Positions 32,392-41,501 of a stretch of 43,866 nucleotides of DNA are shown here, piece by piece. The DNA lies in the NCBI GenBank assembly GCA_964483155.1, contig CAZAAC010000021.1, positions 1 to 43,866 of the forward strand, written 5' to 3'. Position 1 is the first letter of the stretch, and each line of letters opens with the position of its first letter. The notes under the pieces are model-generated. The model was given only the letters and a program-made list of their open reading frames with translations. It ran no database searches and was not told the origin of the DNA. This stretch comes from JAAYYM01 sp964483155. GTDB taxonomy: Bacteria; Bacillota; Clostridia; Lachnospirales; Lachnospiraceae. The position numbers were made by a program, and so were the translations under genes.

Positions 32392-34164
32392 ATGAGCGAA
32401 AAAAAACAAGTTATTATGCTGGGTAATGAAGCGATTGCACGAGGTGCTTATGAAGCAGGCGTAAAAGTATCAGCAGCATATCCGGGCACTCCAAGTACCG
32501 AGATTAGTGAGAATTTGGTACAGTATTCAAGTAATGGGACAATTGGAAATGGCGATTTGTATTGCGAATGGTCTCCAAATGAAAAAGTTGCAATGGAGGT
32601 TGCGATTGGAGCATCTATTAGCGGAGTGAGGGCAATGGCATCTATGAAGCATGTCGGTGTTAATGTGGCTGCAGATCCCTTATTTACAGTTTCCTATATT
32701 GGCGTGAATGGTGGACTCGTGCTTGTTGCGGCAGATGATCCTGGATTATATAGTTCACAAAATGAGCAGGATACCAGAATGGTAGCAAGAGCGGCGCAGC
32801 TTCCTGTATTAGAGCCTTCTGACTCACAGGAAGCAAAAGACTTTATGAAATTTGCATTTGATATGAGCGAGAAGTATGACACACCAGTAATTCTTCGTAT
32901 AACAACCCGCTTAGCTCATTCGCAAGGCATGGTGGAGCTCTGTGACAGAAGTGATTTGCAGGATAAGGTTTATGAGAGAAATATTGCCAAAAATGTTATG
33001 ATGCCAGCTAACGCCGTAAAGCGTCATTTGGTTGTAGAAGATAGAACAAACAGGATGATAGAGGATGGTTGTGAGTTCTCAATTAATAGAGAAGAAATAA
33101 ATGATACAAAGATTGGAATTATTACAAGTGGTATTCCTTATCAATATGTGAAAGAGGCTTTTCCAAATGTATCCGTGTTAAAGCTTGGTATTGTAAATCC
33201 ATTGCCCAAAAAACTAATTGAAGATTTTGCGGCAAAGGTAGAAACATTGTATATTGTGGAAGAACTTGACCCTGTAATGGAATTACAGATAAAGTCATGG
33301 GGGATTAAGTGTATTGGCAAAGAAATTTTTACGGTGCAGGGTGAGTATAGTGCAACGCTTTTGAAAAAGGCAATTGGGAGAGAAAAGGTTGACATAAAAC
33401 AGCCCACCCAAATCCCAAACAGACCACCTATCCTCTGCCCAGGCTGTCCTCATAGAAGCGTATATTCTGTTTTGCATAAATTAAAAATACATGCAGCAGG
33501 TGATATTGGATGCTATACACTAGGGGCTTTGGCGCCGCTTAGTGTTGTGGATACAACGGTGTGTATGGGAGCAAGCATTTCAACACTTCATGGTATGGAA
33601 ATGGCAAAAGGAAAAGATTACATCAAAAACTGGGTGGCGGTAATCGGGGATTCTACTTTTATGCACACAGGAATAAATTCGCTTATGAATATGGTATACA
33701 ATAATGGAACGGGAACGGTTATGATTCTTGATAATTCTACAACGGGGATGACAGGCCATCAGGATCACGCCGGAACAGGCATGACTTTAAAGGGAGATAT
33801 AGCGCCCGCAATTAGTATTACGAAATTGTGTCAGGCGATGGGAATCAAAAATGTATTCGAAATCGATGCCTTTGATACGGTGGGCCTGGAAAAATTGCTG
33901 AAGGAAGAGATAGCTAAGGATGAAATCTCTGTTATTATAACGAAAGCGCCCTGTGTACTGATTAAGGGATTGCCACCTATCACCAAGAAATGTGTAGTAG
34001 AAAGAGAAAAGTGTAAAAAGTGTGGTATGTGTATGAAACCCGGATGTCCAGCCATAACGAAGATGGCAGATGGGACAGTGACAATTGATGATACAATGTG
34101 TAACGGTTGTGGGCTATGTAAAGACTTGTGTAAGTTTGGAGCAATTTCAGACGTGGCTGTATAG
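32392..34164 (+). CDS. iorA: Indolepyruvate/arylpyruvate:ferredoxin oxidoreductase, alpha subunit
   Basis: A 590-residue thiamine-diphosphate enzyme that interconverts arylpyruvates and aryl-acetyl-CoA with ferredoxin and CO2. The N-terminus has the AAYPGTPSTEI substrate block. The C-terminal half has the TPP-binding region (DIGCYTLGALAPL, then GDSTFMHTGINSLMNMVYN), and the tail has two ferredoxin-like cluster motifs (CKKCGMC...GCP and CNGCGLCKDLC). AAGGAG lies 8 bases before ATG 32392; ATG 32389 is adjacent, and the frame open from 32335 runs through the terminator and is not used. It lies behind a Phe T-box with iorB, paaK and an ACT gene. Confidence 0.95.
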   Translation: MSEKKQVIMLGNEAIARGAYEAGVKVSAAYPGTPSTEISENLVQYSSNGTIGNGDLYCEWSPNEKVAMEVAIGASISGVRAMASMKHVGVNVAADPLFTVSYIGVNGGLVLVAADDPGLYSSQNEQDTRMVARAAQLPVLEPSDSQEAKDFMKFAFDMSEKYDTPVILRITTRLAHSQGMVELCDRSDLQDKVYERNIAKNVMMPANAVKRHLVVEDRTNRMIEDGCEFSINREEINDTKIGIITSGIPYQYVKEAFPNVSVLKLGIVNPLPKKLIEDFAAKVETLYIVEELDPVMELQIKSWGIKCIGKEIFTVQGEYSATLLKKAIGREKVDIKQPTQIPNRPPILCPGCPHRSVYSVLHKLKIHAAGDIGCYTLGALAPLSVVDTTVCMGASISTLHGMEMAKGKDYIKNWVAVIGDSTFMHTGINSLMNMVYNNGTGTVMILDNSTTGMTGHQDHAGTGMTLKGDIAPAISITKLCQAMGIKNVFEIDAFDTVGLEKLLKEEIAKDEISVIITKAPCVLIKGLPPITKKCVVEREKCKKCGMCMKPGCPAITKMADGTVTIDDTMCNGCGLCKDLCKFGAISDVAV

Positions 34165-34182
34165 AAAGAGGAGGACGCTAAA

Positions 34183-34752
34183 GTGGAAACAAAAAATATT
34201 ATGATTGTCGGCGTAGGCGGACAGGGTACATTACTTACAAGTCGAATACTGGGTGGAATTACGATTCATGCCGGATATGATGTTAAATTATCTGAGGTTC
34301 ATGGTATGGCGCAGCGCGGCGGCAGTGTCGTAACCTTTGTCAGATATGGTGATAAAGTTGCGGAGCCCATTGTAGAAGAAGGACAAGCAGATGTCCTGAT
34401 TGCATTTGAAAGACTTGAGGCACTTCGATATGCACATTATCTAAAACCAGATGGCGTATTGATTGCAAATGATCAAAGAATTGATCCCATGCCTGTAGTC
34501 ATTGGAGCGGCGGAATACCCAGAAAATATATTGGAAAATCTGGCAAAGGAGTATAAAGTAATTGCGGTCGATGCAATGGCGGCAGCAAAGGAACTTGGAA
34601 ATCCTAAGGTTTTTAATATCATAGTACTTGGAATTGCAGCAAAGCATATGGATTTTTCAAAGGAAGATTGGCTCACTGTAATCGAGAAAACGGTGAAACC
34701 CAAAACAGTCGAAATTAACAAGAAAGCATTTGAAGTAGGTTACGGATTATAA
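34183..34752 (+). CDS. iorB: Indolepyruvate/arylpyruvate:ferredoxin oxidoreductase, beta subunit
   Basis: A 189-residue partner of IorA, of the pyruvate-ferredoxin oxidoreductase gamma type. It has the N-terminal IVGVGGQGTLLTSRILG and EVHGMAQRGGSVVTFVR blocks. The start is GTG at 34183, with GAGGAGG giving 8-base spacing. It follows iorA by 18 bases. Confidence 0.94.
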   Translation: METKNIMIVGVGGQGTLLTSRILGGITIHAGYDVKLSEVHGMAQRGGSVVTFVRYGDKVAEPIVEEGQADVLIAFERLEALRYAHYLKPDGVLIANDQRIDPMPVVIGAAEYPENILENLAKEYKVIAVDAMAAAKELGNPKVFNIIVLGIAAKHMDFSKEDWLTVIEKTVKPKTVEINKKAFEVGYGL

Positions 34753-34783
34753 AATTTGTGATATAATTAAGGAGGTAATCATC

Positions 34784-36082
34784 ATGATTTGGAATGAAGC
34801 AAAAGAGTGCATGAGTAGAGACGAACTAAATAATCTCCAAGGTATGAGGTTGGTAAAGCTGGTAGATAGAGTCTATCACAATGTGGAATTTTATCGCAAG
34901 AAAATGCAGGGAATGGGATTAGAGCCAGGTGACATAAAAGGTCTAGAGGACTTATCGAAACTTCCTTATACAACAAAATTAGATTTGCGCGATAATTATC
35001 CATTCGGTTTATTTGCAGTCCCGCAATCTGAGGTAGTCAGAATACATGCTTCTTCAGGTACGACAGGTAAAGCGACCGTAGTAGGATACACAAGAAGAGA
35101 TATTGACATTTGGAGTGAATGTGTTGCGAGGGCATTCGCACAGGCTGGAATCACGAAGCACGATATGATTCAGATTGCTTATGGATATGGACTTTTTACA
35201 GGTGGTCTCGGTGCACATTATGGAGCAGAATATTTGGGAGCAACTGTTGTTCCGATGTCAACTGGAAATACAAAGAAATTAACAACTATGATGCAGGATT
35301 TTGGTGCAACAGCGATTGCATGCACGCCTTCTTATTTGCTACACATCGCGGAGACACTTGAAGAATCAGGAGAAATTAGTAATATTAAATTAAAGGCAGC
35401 AATCTGCGGAGCAGAACCATGGACAGAAAATATGAGATTGCAGATTGAGAAGAGACTGCATATTAAAGCATTTGATATTTATGGCCTATCAGAAATCATG
35501 GGACCAGGCGTAGCATGCGACTGCGAGTATCATAAAGGTCTGCATGTGTATGAAGATCATTTCCTGCCAGAGATTGTTAATCCTGATACGCTAGAAGCAG
35601 TGCCTGATGGAGAGACAGGAGAGCTTGTATTTACGACACTTAGTAAAGAGGCTTTGCCACTTCTCCGATATCGGACAAAGGATTTGACAAGTATTGATTA
35701 TAGTCAGTGTGAATGTGGAAGGACACTAGCGAGAATATCCAGGTTTAAAGGACGCTCTGATGATATGCTGATCATTCGTGGTGTCAATGTATTTCCTTCA
35801 CAGGTGGAAGCTGCACTTCTTGAAGTGAGTGAGATGACACCTAATTACCTCATGATTGTAGACAGAGTAAATCATCAGGATACATTACAAGTCCAGGTTG
35901 AAGTGGATGAAAAATTCTTTTCAGATGACATGAGTGCGCTTGATGCATTAACGAAGAAAATCGAAGGTGTATTGAGAGGTGCACTTGGACTTGCGGTAAA
36001 AGTGAAACTTGTAGAGCCAAAAACAATCGTCAGAAGTGAAGGAAAAGCTGTTCGTGTAGTGGATAATAGAAAATTACAATAG
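34784..36082 (+). CDS. paaK: Phenylacetate-CoA ligase
   Basis: A 432-residue AMP-forming ligase that joins phenylacetate (or a related aryl acetate) to CoA at the cost of ATP. It shows the adenylate motif SSGTTGKATVVGYT (about 88-101), YGLSEIMGPGVACDC in the core, YRTKDLT, and the C-terminal lid with GRSDDMLIIRGVNVFPSQVE. AAGGAGG precedes ATG. It supplies aryl-acetyl-CoA, the substrate that IorAB would carboxylate, so both fit one pathway running toward arylpyruvate. Confidence 0.94.
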   Translation: MIWNEAKECMSRDELNNLQGMRLVKLVDRVYHNVEFYRKKMQGMGLEPGDIKGLEDLSKLPYTTKLDLRDNYPFGLFAVPQSEVVRIHASSGTTGKATVVGYTRRDIDIWSECVARAFAQAGITKHDMIQIAYGYGLFTGGLGAHYGAEYLGATVVPMSTGNTKKLTTMMQDFGATAIACTPSYLLHIAETLEESGEISNIKLKAAICGAEPWTENMRLQIEKRLHIKAFDIYGLSEIMGPGVACDCEYHKGLHVYEDHFLPEIVNPDTLEAVPDGETGELVFTTLSKEALPLLRYRTKDLTSIDYSQCECGRTLARISRFKGRSDDMLIIRGVNVFPSQVEAALLEVSEMTPNYLMIVDRVNHQDTLQVQVEVDEKFFSDDMSALDALTKKIEGVLRGALGLAVKVKLVEPKTIVRSEGKAVRVVDNRKLQ

Positions 36083-36111
36083 GATTGGTTTTAAATAAGG
36101 AGGGTAATATT

Positions 36112-36537
36112 ATGGCTGTAAAACAAGTTTCGGTCTTTATGGAAAATAGAGAAGGAAGGCTTGAAAAGGTTACGGAAGTACTGAAAAATGAGAACATCAA
36201 TATTACATCATTAAGCTTAGCGGAAACAGCTGATTATGGGGTGCTTAGATTAATTGTATCTGATCCGGAAAAGGCACTGTTAGCATTGAAGGAGGCTGAT
36301 TTTTCAGCAAGAATTACTAAAGTAGTTGCAGTAAAGGTTTCCCATGTGATTGGTTCCTTTCATGCAATGTTAAATGTACTTGAAAATGTCAATATTGAAT
36401 ATATGTATGTATTATCGACGTTTGATTTCGCATCAATGATTTTAAAAATAAAAGATTATGATAAGGCTGAAGAATTATTAGAAAAAAATGGGTATGAATT
36501 ATTAAAGGAAGAGGAAGCTTATAAAGCGAATGAATAA
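36112..36537 (+). CDS. Tandem ACT domain protein
   Basis: A 141-residue protein made of two ACT domains: VKQVSVFMENREGRLEKV at the start and VSHVIGSFHAMLNVLENV in the middle. No enzyme domain is attached. ACT domains bind amino acids, and stand-alone tandem forms are common beside paaK and ior genes. A role in sensing phenylalanine or another aromatic amino acid is inferred from context. GGAGGG lies 8 bases ahead of ATG 36112. Confidence 0.85.
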   Translation: MAVKQVSVFMENREGRLEKVTEVLKNENINITSLSLAETADYGVLRLIVSDPEKALLALKEADFSARITKVVAVKVSHVIGSFHAMLNVLENVNIEYMYVLSTFDFASMILKIKDYDKAEELLEKNGYELLKEEEAYKANE

Positions 36538-36552
36538 GGAGCAGATGACGGT

Positions 36553-38226
36553 ATGAAGACCAGACAAAGTTTCAAATTAGTGTTTCTTGCTGTCTTCTAT
36601 TTGATTGTGGCATTTTCATTAATGATTTTCAATCAGTACTATTATTTGAATGCATCTAGTACTTTTAATTTGAATCTTATTAGAGTCAGCGGTATTATTA
36701 CGGTGTTTCAGATTTTTATGGCTGCATATATGACTCTTTCATTGGGAGAAGTGGGATATCGGATTGCAATTATTTTAAGCGGCATTTATGGAGCCACTAT
36801 GATTGCTCCGATATTTCTTTATGGTTCATTTGAACAAATATCTGGAGTTGCCATTGTAATGGGTGGCATTGTTATGCTAATGATACTTCATAAATACTTG
36901 AAGCGAATAGAAGCGAATGAAGAAGAACTAATATATTTAGCACAAACAGATACTCTGACAAAATTACCAAACAGGCGCGGGTTTGAAAATCAACTTAATA
37001 AGCTGCTGAAAGGTGAAGCCGAAGAGCAAGAGAGTTGGAATGGCGAATTTGCTGTTGCATTTATTGACATAGATAATTTTAAAAGCATCAATGACACAAT
37101 GGGACATGATGTAGGCGATGCGGTTCTATGTGAAGTCGTTGATCGGTGGAAGTTGTATTTAAAAGAAGGAGATTTTTTATCTAGGCAAGGCGGAGATGAA
37201 TTTGCTGTTTTGCTACGCGGCTTTTCATCAAAGCGTGATTTATTCGAGAGAATCAAGTGTTTTTCAGATGCACTTCTTGACAAAATCAATTTTAAAGATT
37301 TACATTTCTATGTTACGGGAAGCATTGGTATTGCCATATATCCAAGTGACAATATAAACGTATCTACATTGCTCAGATATGCTGATATGGCAATGTATTT
37401 TGCAAAACAAAGGGGAAAGAACGGCATTGTCTTCTATGATAAAGCTATGATGAGCGATGTTGAACGTGAAGTAGTCATGGAAAACAAAATTAAGGACGCA
37501 CTTAAATACAATTACTATTATCTTCTTTACCAGCCCCAATATAGTATTAATGAAAAAAAAATTCGAGCATTTGAAGCGTTGGTACGCATGCATGACAAAG
37601 ATGGAAAAGTGGTTGATCCAGTGAATTTCATTCCGCTTGCAGAAAAGACATCTATTATTATTGATATAGAGCAGTTCATATTACAAAAAGCTATGTCGGA
37701 TTTTGCAGTATTATTAGATGCATATGATGATATTGTGTTATCGATTAATATATCGGTGGCTTATTTACTTTATGAAGGGTTTCTGGAAAATCTGAATAAA
37801 GCACTTATGGAAACAAGCTTTCCACCTGAAAAACTAGAAATTGAAATCACAGAATCTGTATTGATTACTTCAGTGGGGCGTGCGATAAGGATTATGGGTA
37901 TTTTGAAAGAAATGGGAATCAAGATCGCTTTTGATGACTTTGGAACAGGCTACGCATCATTAGGGTATCTGACAAAATTACCAATTAGTCTGTTAAAGAT
38001 TGATAAGGAGTTTATCGAGGCAATGTTAAAAGAAAAGTCCGGACGAGATTTTGTTGCTGCTATTATTTCTATGGGACATCTTCTACATTTTGATGTATTA
38101 GCAGAGGGCGTTGAGACAGAAGAACAGTTGCAGGTTTTACGAGAGCTTAATTGTGATTATGTACAGGGATATCTTTGGGGGCGACCAATGAGTTATGATA
38201 ATATATGTAAACTATTGGGATATTGA
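36553..38226 (+). CDS. Membrane GGDEF-EAL c-di-GMP enzyme
   Basis: A 557-residue protein: four or so membrane helices in residues 8-115, a GGDEF domain with intact RQGGDEF, and an EAL domain with all expected catalytic parts. These are FEALVR, Asn in SINISVAY, Glu in EIEITES, DDFGTG, Lys in LLKIDKEF, EGVETEEQ and QGYLWGRP. Both making and breaking c-di-GMP are possible; the sequence does not say which dominates. It follows the ACT gene by 15 bases with no terminator seen, so it may share the T-box transcript. Confidence 0.92.
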   Translation: MKTRQSFKLVFLAVFYLIVAFSLMIFNQYYYLNASSTFNLNLIRVSGIITVFQIFMAAYMTLSLGEVGYRIAIILSGIYGATMIAPIFLYGSFEQISGVAIVMGGIVMLMILHKYLKRIEANEEELIYLAQTDTLTKLPNRRGFENQLNKLLKGEAEEQESWNGEFAVAFIDIDNFKSINDTMGHDVGDAVLCEVVDRWKLYLKEGDFLSRQGGDEFAVLLRGFSSKRDLFERIKCFSDALLDKINFKDLHFYVTGSIGIAIYPSDNINVSTLLRYADMAMYFAKQRGKNGIVFYDKAMMSDVEREVVMENKIKDALKYNYYYLLYQPQYSINEKKIRAFEALVRMHDKDGKVVDPVNFIPLAEKTSIIIDIEQFILQKAMSDFAVLLDAYDDIVLSINISVAYLLYEGFLENLNKALMETSFPPEKLEIEITESVLITSVGRAIRIMGILKEMGIKIAFDDFGTGYASLGYLTKLPISLLKIDKEFIEAMLKEKSGRDFVAAIISMGHLLHFDVLAEGVETEEQLQVLRELNCDYVQGYLWGRPMSYDNICKLLGY

Positions 38227-38231
38227 TTGCT

Positions 38232-39026
38232 ATGATGAAAAAATATTTAACTGCGGAAGTCGCGAAAATCATTGGAATACATCCAAATACAGTACGATTT
38301 TATGAAAAAATGGGGCTGATTCCAAAGCCAGAAAGACGAGCAAACGGCTACCGAATTTATACAGATATTCATATTGAACAATTAAAACTTGCAAGAACGG
38401 CATTACAGGTAGAAGTGTTGCAAGGTGGATTACGTAAAAAAGCAATTGAGATTATAAAGACTTCAGCAGTCGGTGAATATGAACAAGCAGAGTGTTTCAC
38501 ACAGGAATACCTACATATGCTCAGTACAGAACAAGTGAATGCAGAGGAAGCAATTGAGATTGTACATAAACTGCTGGCAGAAGGCGATAGTTTTCCAGGG
38601 AAGGAGTCTGTCAATTACAAATATGAGCAGAGTGAGAACGGTTTATGTCTAACAAGGAAAGAGACTGCAGATTATCTGCAGATTACAATAGATACTTTAA
38701 GAAATTGGGAAATGAACGGGCTTTTGGATGTCAAGAGGAAACAGAATGGGTACCGGGTATATAAGGATAGCGATATCATGCGATTGAAGATTATTAGAAC
38801 TCTGCGTTGTGCGAATTACTCACTGGCAGCAATTCTTAGGTTGCTAAAGGAGGTGTCTGACAACAGGGAAGCAGATATCCGAATGGCAATTGATACACCA
38901 TACGAAAACGAAGATATCATATCAGCTTGTGACAAATTGCTTAGTTCACTTCAAAATGCAAAAAAAAATGCGCTTGAAATACAAACACACATAGAAGAAA
39001 TGCAGAAGCTAAAAAATCAAAAATAA
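38232..39026 (+). CDS. MerR-family regulator with two HTH domains
   Basis: A 264-residue regulator with two complete MerR DNA-binding domains. The first (about 3-70) reads LTAEVAKIIGIHPNTVRFYEKMGL, split here only by motif length; the second (about 138-210) reads LTRKETADYLQITIDTLRN with the wing NGYRVYKDSDIMRLK. Most MerR proteins have one such domain and dimerise. No effector domain like those of BmrR or TipA follows; the C-terminus is a coiled coil. ATG 38232 lies 5 bases after the GGDEF-EAL stop and lacks a clear ribosome site. It probably controls the ABC exporter genes after it. Confidence 0.85.
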   Translation: MMKKYLTAEVAKIIGIHPNTVRFYEKMGLIPKPERRANGYRIYTDIHIEQLKLARTALQVEVLQGGLRKKAIEIIKTSAVGEYEQAECFTQEYLHMLSTEQVNAEEAIEIVHKLLAEGDSFPGKESVNYKYEQSENGLCLTRKETADYLQITIDTLRNWEMNGLLDVKRKQNGYRVYKDSDIMRLKIIRTLRCANYSLAAILRLLKEVSDNREADIRMAIDTPYENEDIISACDKLLSSLQNAKKNALEIQTHIEEMQKLKNQK

Positions 39027-39036
39027 AACCCTCCAT

Positions 39037-39073
39037 TATAACACCAGACTTTTTTCTGGTGTTATATTTTTTG
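39037..39073 (+). terminator. Intrinsic terminator after the MerR gene
   Basis: TATAACACCAGA (39037-39048) and TCTGGTGTTATA (39055-39066) form a perfect 12-bp stem with a CTTTTT loop, then TTTTTTG. Confidence 0.92.
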
Positions 39074-39139
39074 TACGTAAGGAAGAAGTGGCTGCATAGC
39101 CATCAAATCAATCTTATACTTAAAAGGAGAAAAAGAAAA

Positions 39140-39874
39140 ATGGAGACAGTAATTCAGGCAGAACAATTGTGTAAATCCTATCATGAACTCCCTGCTGTAA
39201 AGAAACTGAGCCTATCAGTGAAAAGTGGAGAAGTGTTTGGATTGTTAGGTGCAAATGGGGCAGGTAAGAGTACAACGATAGAGTGTATTCTGGGAACTCA
39301 GAAATGCAATTCTGGAAATGTAAGCATACTGGGAATGGACCCGATAAAAGAGCGGAAGGTACTATTTGAAAAAGTAGGGGTACAATTTCAGGAAACAAAT
39401 TATCAGGAGCGAATTACCGTGAAAGAATTGTGCGAAGTAACACAGTCACAATACAAAACAACTGTAAATTATGAAATGTTACTGAAGCAATTTGGGCTTG
39501 CTGATAAAGAGAAGAATCTTGTCAATGAACTTTCAGGCGGACAGAAACAGCGCCTTTTTATTGTTCTTGCACTCATTCCAGACCCCGAAGTTGTATTTTT
39601 AGATGAGTTAACAACAGGACTGGACGCAAAAGCAAGACGTGAAGTATGGAAATACTTGTTAAAGATGAAAGAAAAAGGATTAACAATATTTCTGACGTCA
39701 CACTTTATGGATGAAGTAGAAGTACTGTGTGACAGGATATGTATTTTAAAAGCAGGAGAGGAAGTATTTAGCGGTACAGTGCAGGAGGCAATCGCGGCAG
39801 GACCTTTCAAAAAGCTAGAAGATGCATATCTCTATTTTGCAGAAGAGGAGGATTATGAGAATGAGAGCATTTAA
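39140..39874 (+). CDS. ABC-2 type exporter ATPase
   Basis: A 244-residue ATP-binding subunit of the CcmA/drug-exporter type. Walker A is GANGAGKSTT, the Q-loop VQFQE, the signature LSGGQKQRLF and Walker B VVFLDELTTGLD (Leu where most have Pro). The H-loop is TSHFMDE. The start is ATG 39140 with AAAGGAGA 10 bases before it. The permease gene overlaps its last 14 bases. Confidence 0.9.
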   Translation: METVIQAEQLCKSYHELPAVKKLSLSVKSGEVFGLLGANGAGKSTTIECILGTQKCNSGNVSILGMDPIKERKVLFEKVGVQFQETNYQERITVKELCEVTQSQYKTTVNYEMLLKQFGLADKEKNLVNELSGGQKQRLFIVLALIPDPEVVFLDELTTGLDAKARREVWKYLLKMKEKGLTIFLTSHFMDEVEVLCDRICILKAGEEVFSGTVQEAIAAGPFKKLEDAYLYFAEEEDYENESI

Positions 39875-40604
39875 AGTAATGTTAAAAACAGAATTAAAAC
39901 TCTCTTTGAGGGGAATGGATATGATTATATTTGCAATTTGTATGCCAGTTGTTATGATCGTGATTTTGGGAATTGTTTTTGGGGACAAGCCTGCATTTGA
40001 GGGAGCAGGATATACATTTCTAGAACAGTCCTTTGGTGCGGTTGCATCGATTGCAATTTGTGCAGGGGGCGTGATGGGACTACCGCTCATCATTTCAGAT
40101 TATCGACAAAAGAAAATATTAAAGCGTCTTTTTGTAACTCCGACAAGCCCGGTTTTGATACTACTTGTACAGGTTACAATTTATGCAATATACGCAATTG
40201 CATCACTATTACTTGTATATGCGATAGCGGCACTATTTTTTAATTATCGGTTAAATGGTTCATGGATAGAATTCATGGGAAGCTACTTATTAGTTATGCT
40301 GTCAATATTTAGTATTGGAATGATGGTTGGTGGTATTGCAAAAGATAGCAGGTCAGCAGGCTTAATTGCAAGTATTCTGTATTTTCCAATGTTAATTTTT
40401 TCGGGAGCAACGTTGCCATATGAAGTAATGCCTTCTGCACTTCAAAAGTTGACAGATATACTTCCGCTGACGCAGGGTATTAAATTACTAAAGGCAACAT
40501 CTATTGGGTTACCAATTGAAGGTGCAATCATTCCAGTTTTCGCTATGATTGCAATAGCAGTAATATGTATAAGTATTTCTGTTATGTTTTTCAGGTGGGA
40601 TTAA
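39861..40604 (+). CDS. ABC-2 type permease
   Basis: A 247-residue membrane protein with six helices of the ABC-2 family and the conserved LIASILYFPMLIFSGATLPYE-type block before the fifth helix (kept here only by position, about 185-200). With the ATPase upstream it forms an exporter, possibly for a drug or lipid. ATG 39861 is 9 bases from AGGAGG; ATG 39855 would be only 3 bases away. Confidence 0.87.
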   Translation: MRAFKVMLKTELKLSLRGMDMIIFAICMPVVMIVILGIVFGDKPAFEGAGYTFLEQSFGAVASIAICAGGVMGLPLIISDYRQKKILKRLFVTPTSPVLILLVQVTIYAIYAIASLLLVYAIAALFFNYRLNGSWIEFMGSYLLVMLSIFSIGMMVGGIAKDSRSAGLIASILYFPMLIFSGATLPYEVMPSALQKLTDILPLTQGIKLLKATSIGLPIEGAIIPVFAMIAIAVICISISVMFFRWD

Positions 40605-40710
40605 TATGATTTTTATCTTTCATTTTTTTGACAATGTGATATGATAGATAGAGTTGAAAGTAAAGTTCATGAAAAAAGCAAAATAAAAGTTCTATCATAG
40701 TGGCTGTTTT

Positions 40711-40738
40711 ACAGCACTCCTTTTGGGGTGCTGTTTTA
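40711..40738 (+). terminator. Hairpin upstream of the aldolase gene
   Basis: ACAGCACTCC (40711-40720) pairs with GGGGTGCTGT (40725-40734) around TTTT, followed by TTTTAAA. It sits 107 bases after the permease stop, so it may end that transcript, or it may be a leader attenuator of the aldolase gene. Confidence 0.6.
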
Positions 40739-40792
40739 AAAATAGGACAGCAAATTATTTTGTATAATCATGTTTTAAAAGGAGAAGAAAGA

Positions 40793-41461
40793 ATGTTATC
40801 AGATGGTGATATCAAAAAGCAGATTTGTGAGATGGGAAAGAGAATTTATGATAAGGGAATGGTAGCTGCAAATGATGGCAATATTTCTTTTAAAATTTCT
40901 GACAATGAGTTTTTGTGTACACCAACGGGAGTTAGTAAGGGCTTCATGACACCAGACTATATTTGCAGAATAGATCGAGAAGGAAATATTCTTCATGCAA
41001 ATGGTAGTTTCAAGCCTTCCAGTGAAATCAAGATGCATCTTAGAGTATATGCTATGCGTCCTGACATTAAAGCAGTGGTTCATGCACATCCACTTTATGC
41101 GACGGGATTTGCAATTGCCGGGATCCCACTTGATAAACCAATTATTTCAGAAGCAGTGCTTACACTTGGGACTGTTCCGATTGCGCCTTATGGTACACCG
41201 TCTACGTCTGAGATTCCGGATGCAATCACTCCATTTTTGCAGAAGCATGAAGCAATACTTTTAGCAAACCATGGGGCACTTACCTATGCGGATTCTTTAA
41301 TTGCGGCATATCTCAAGATGGAGTCAGTAGAGTTTTATGCACAGCTTTTATTTATAGCAGAACAACTTGGCGGTGCAAAAGAAATTCCGGCAGAGAAAAT
41401 AGAAAAGTTATATGAGATAAAAGGGCAGTATAAAATGCCAGATGAAATTAAAATGTGTTAA
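40793..41461 (+). CDS. Class II aldolase (L-fuculose-phosphate aldolase type)
   Basis: A 222-residue zinc aldolase. The metal ligands are seen in VHAHPLYAT and ANHGALTYA, and the acid residue lies in KPSSEIKMHL, as in FucA. It would split a sugar phosphate to dihydroxyacetone phosphate and an aldehyde; fuculose-, rhamnulose- and methylthioribulose-type members look alike, so the substrate is open. AAAGGAGAAG precedes ATG. An iron importer gene begins 40 bases later with no functional link apparent. Confidence 0.86.
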   Translation: MLSDGDIKKQICEMGKRIYDKGMVAANDGNISFKISDNEFLCTPTGVSKGFMTPDYICRIDREGNILHANGSFKPSSEIKMHLRVYAMRPDIKAVVHAHPLYATGFAIAGIPLDKPIISEAVLTLGTVPIAPYGTPSTSEIPDAITPFLQKHEAILLANHGALTYADSLIAAYLKMESVEFYAQLLFIAEQLGGAKEIPAEKIEKLYEIKGQYKMPDEIKMC

Positions 41462-41501
41462 AGATTTTTCTGGTGAAAAAAAGAGAGAATGGAAGTTAAA
41501 A

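Noticed and set aside
39089..39102. TGGCT-GCAT-AGCCA as the MerR operator before the ABC exporter
   Set aside because: Arms are only 5 bp and the -35/-10 positions around it are unclear.
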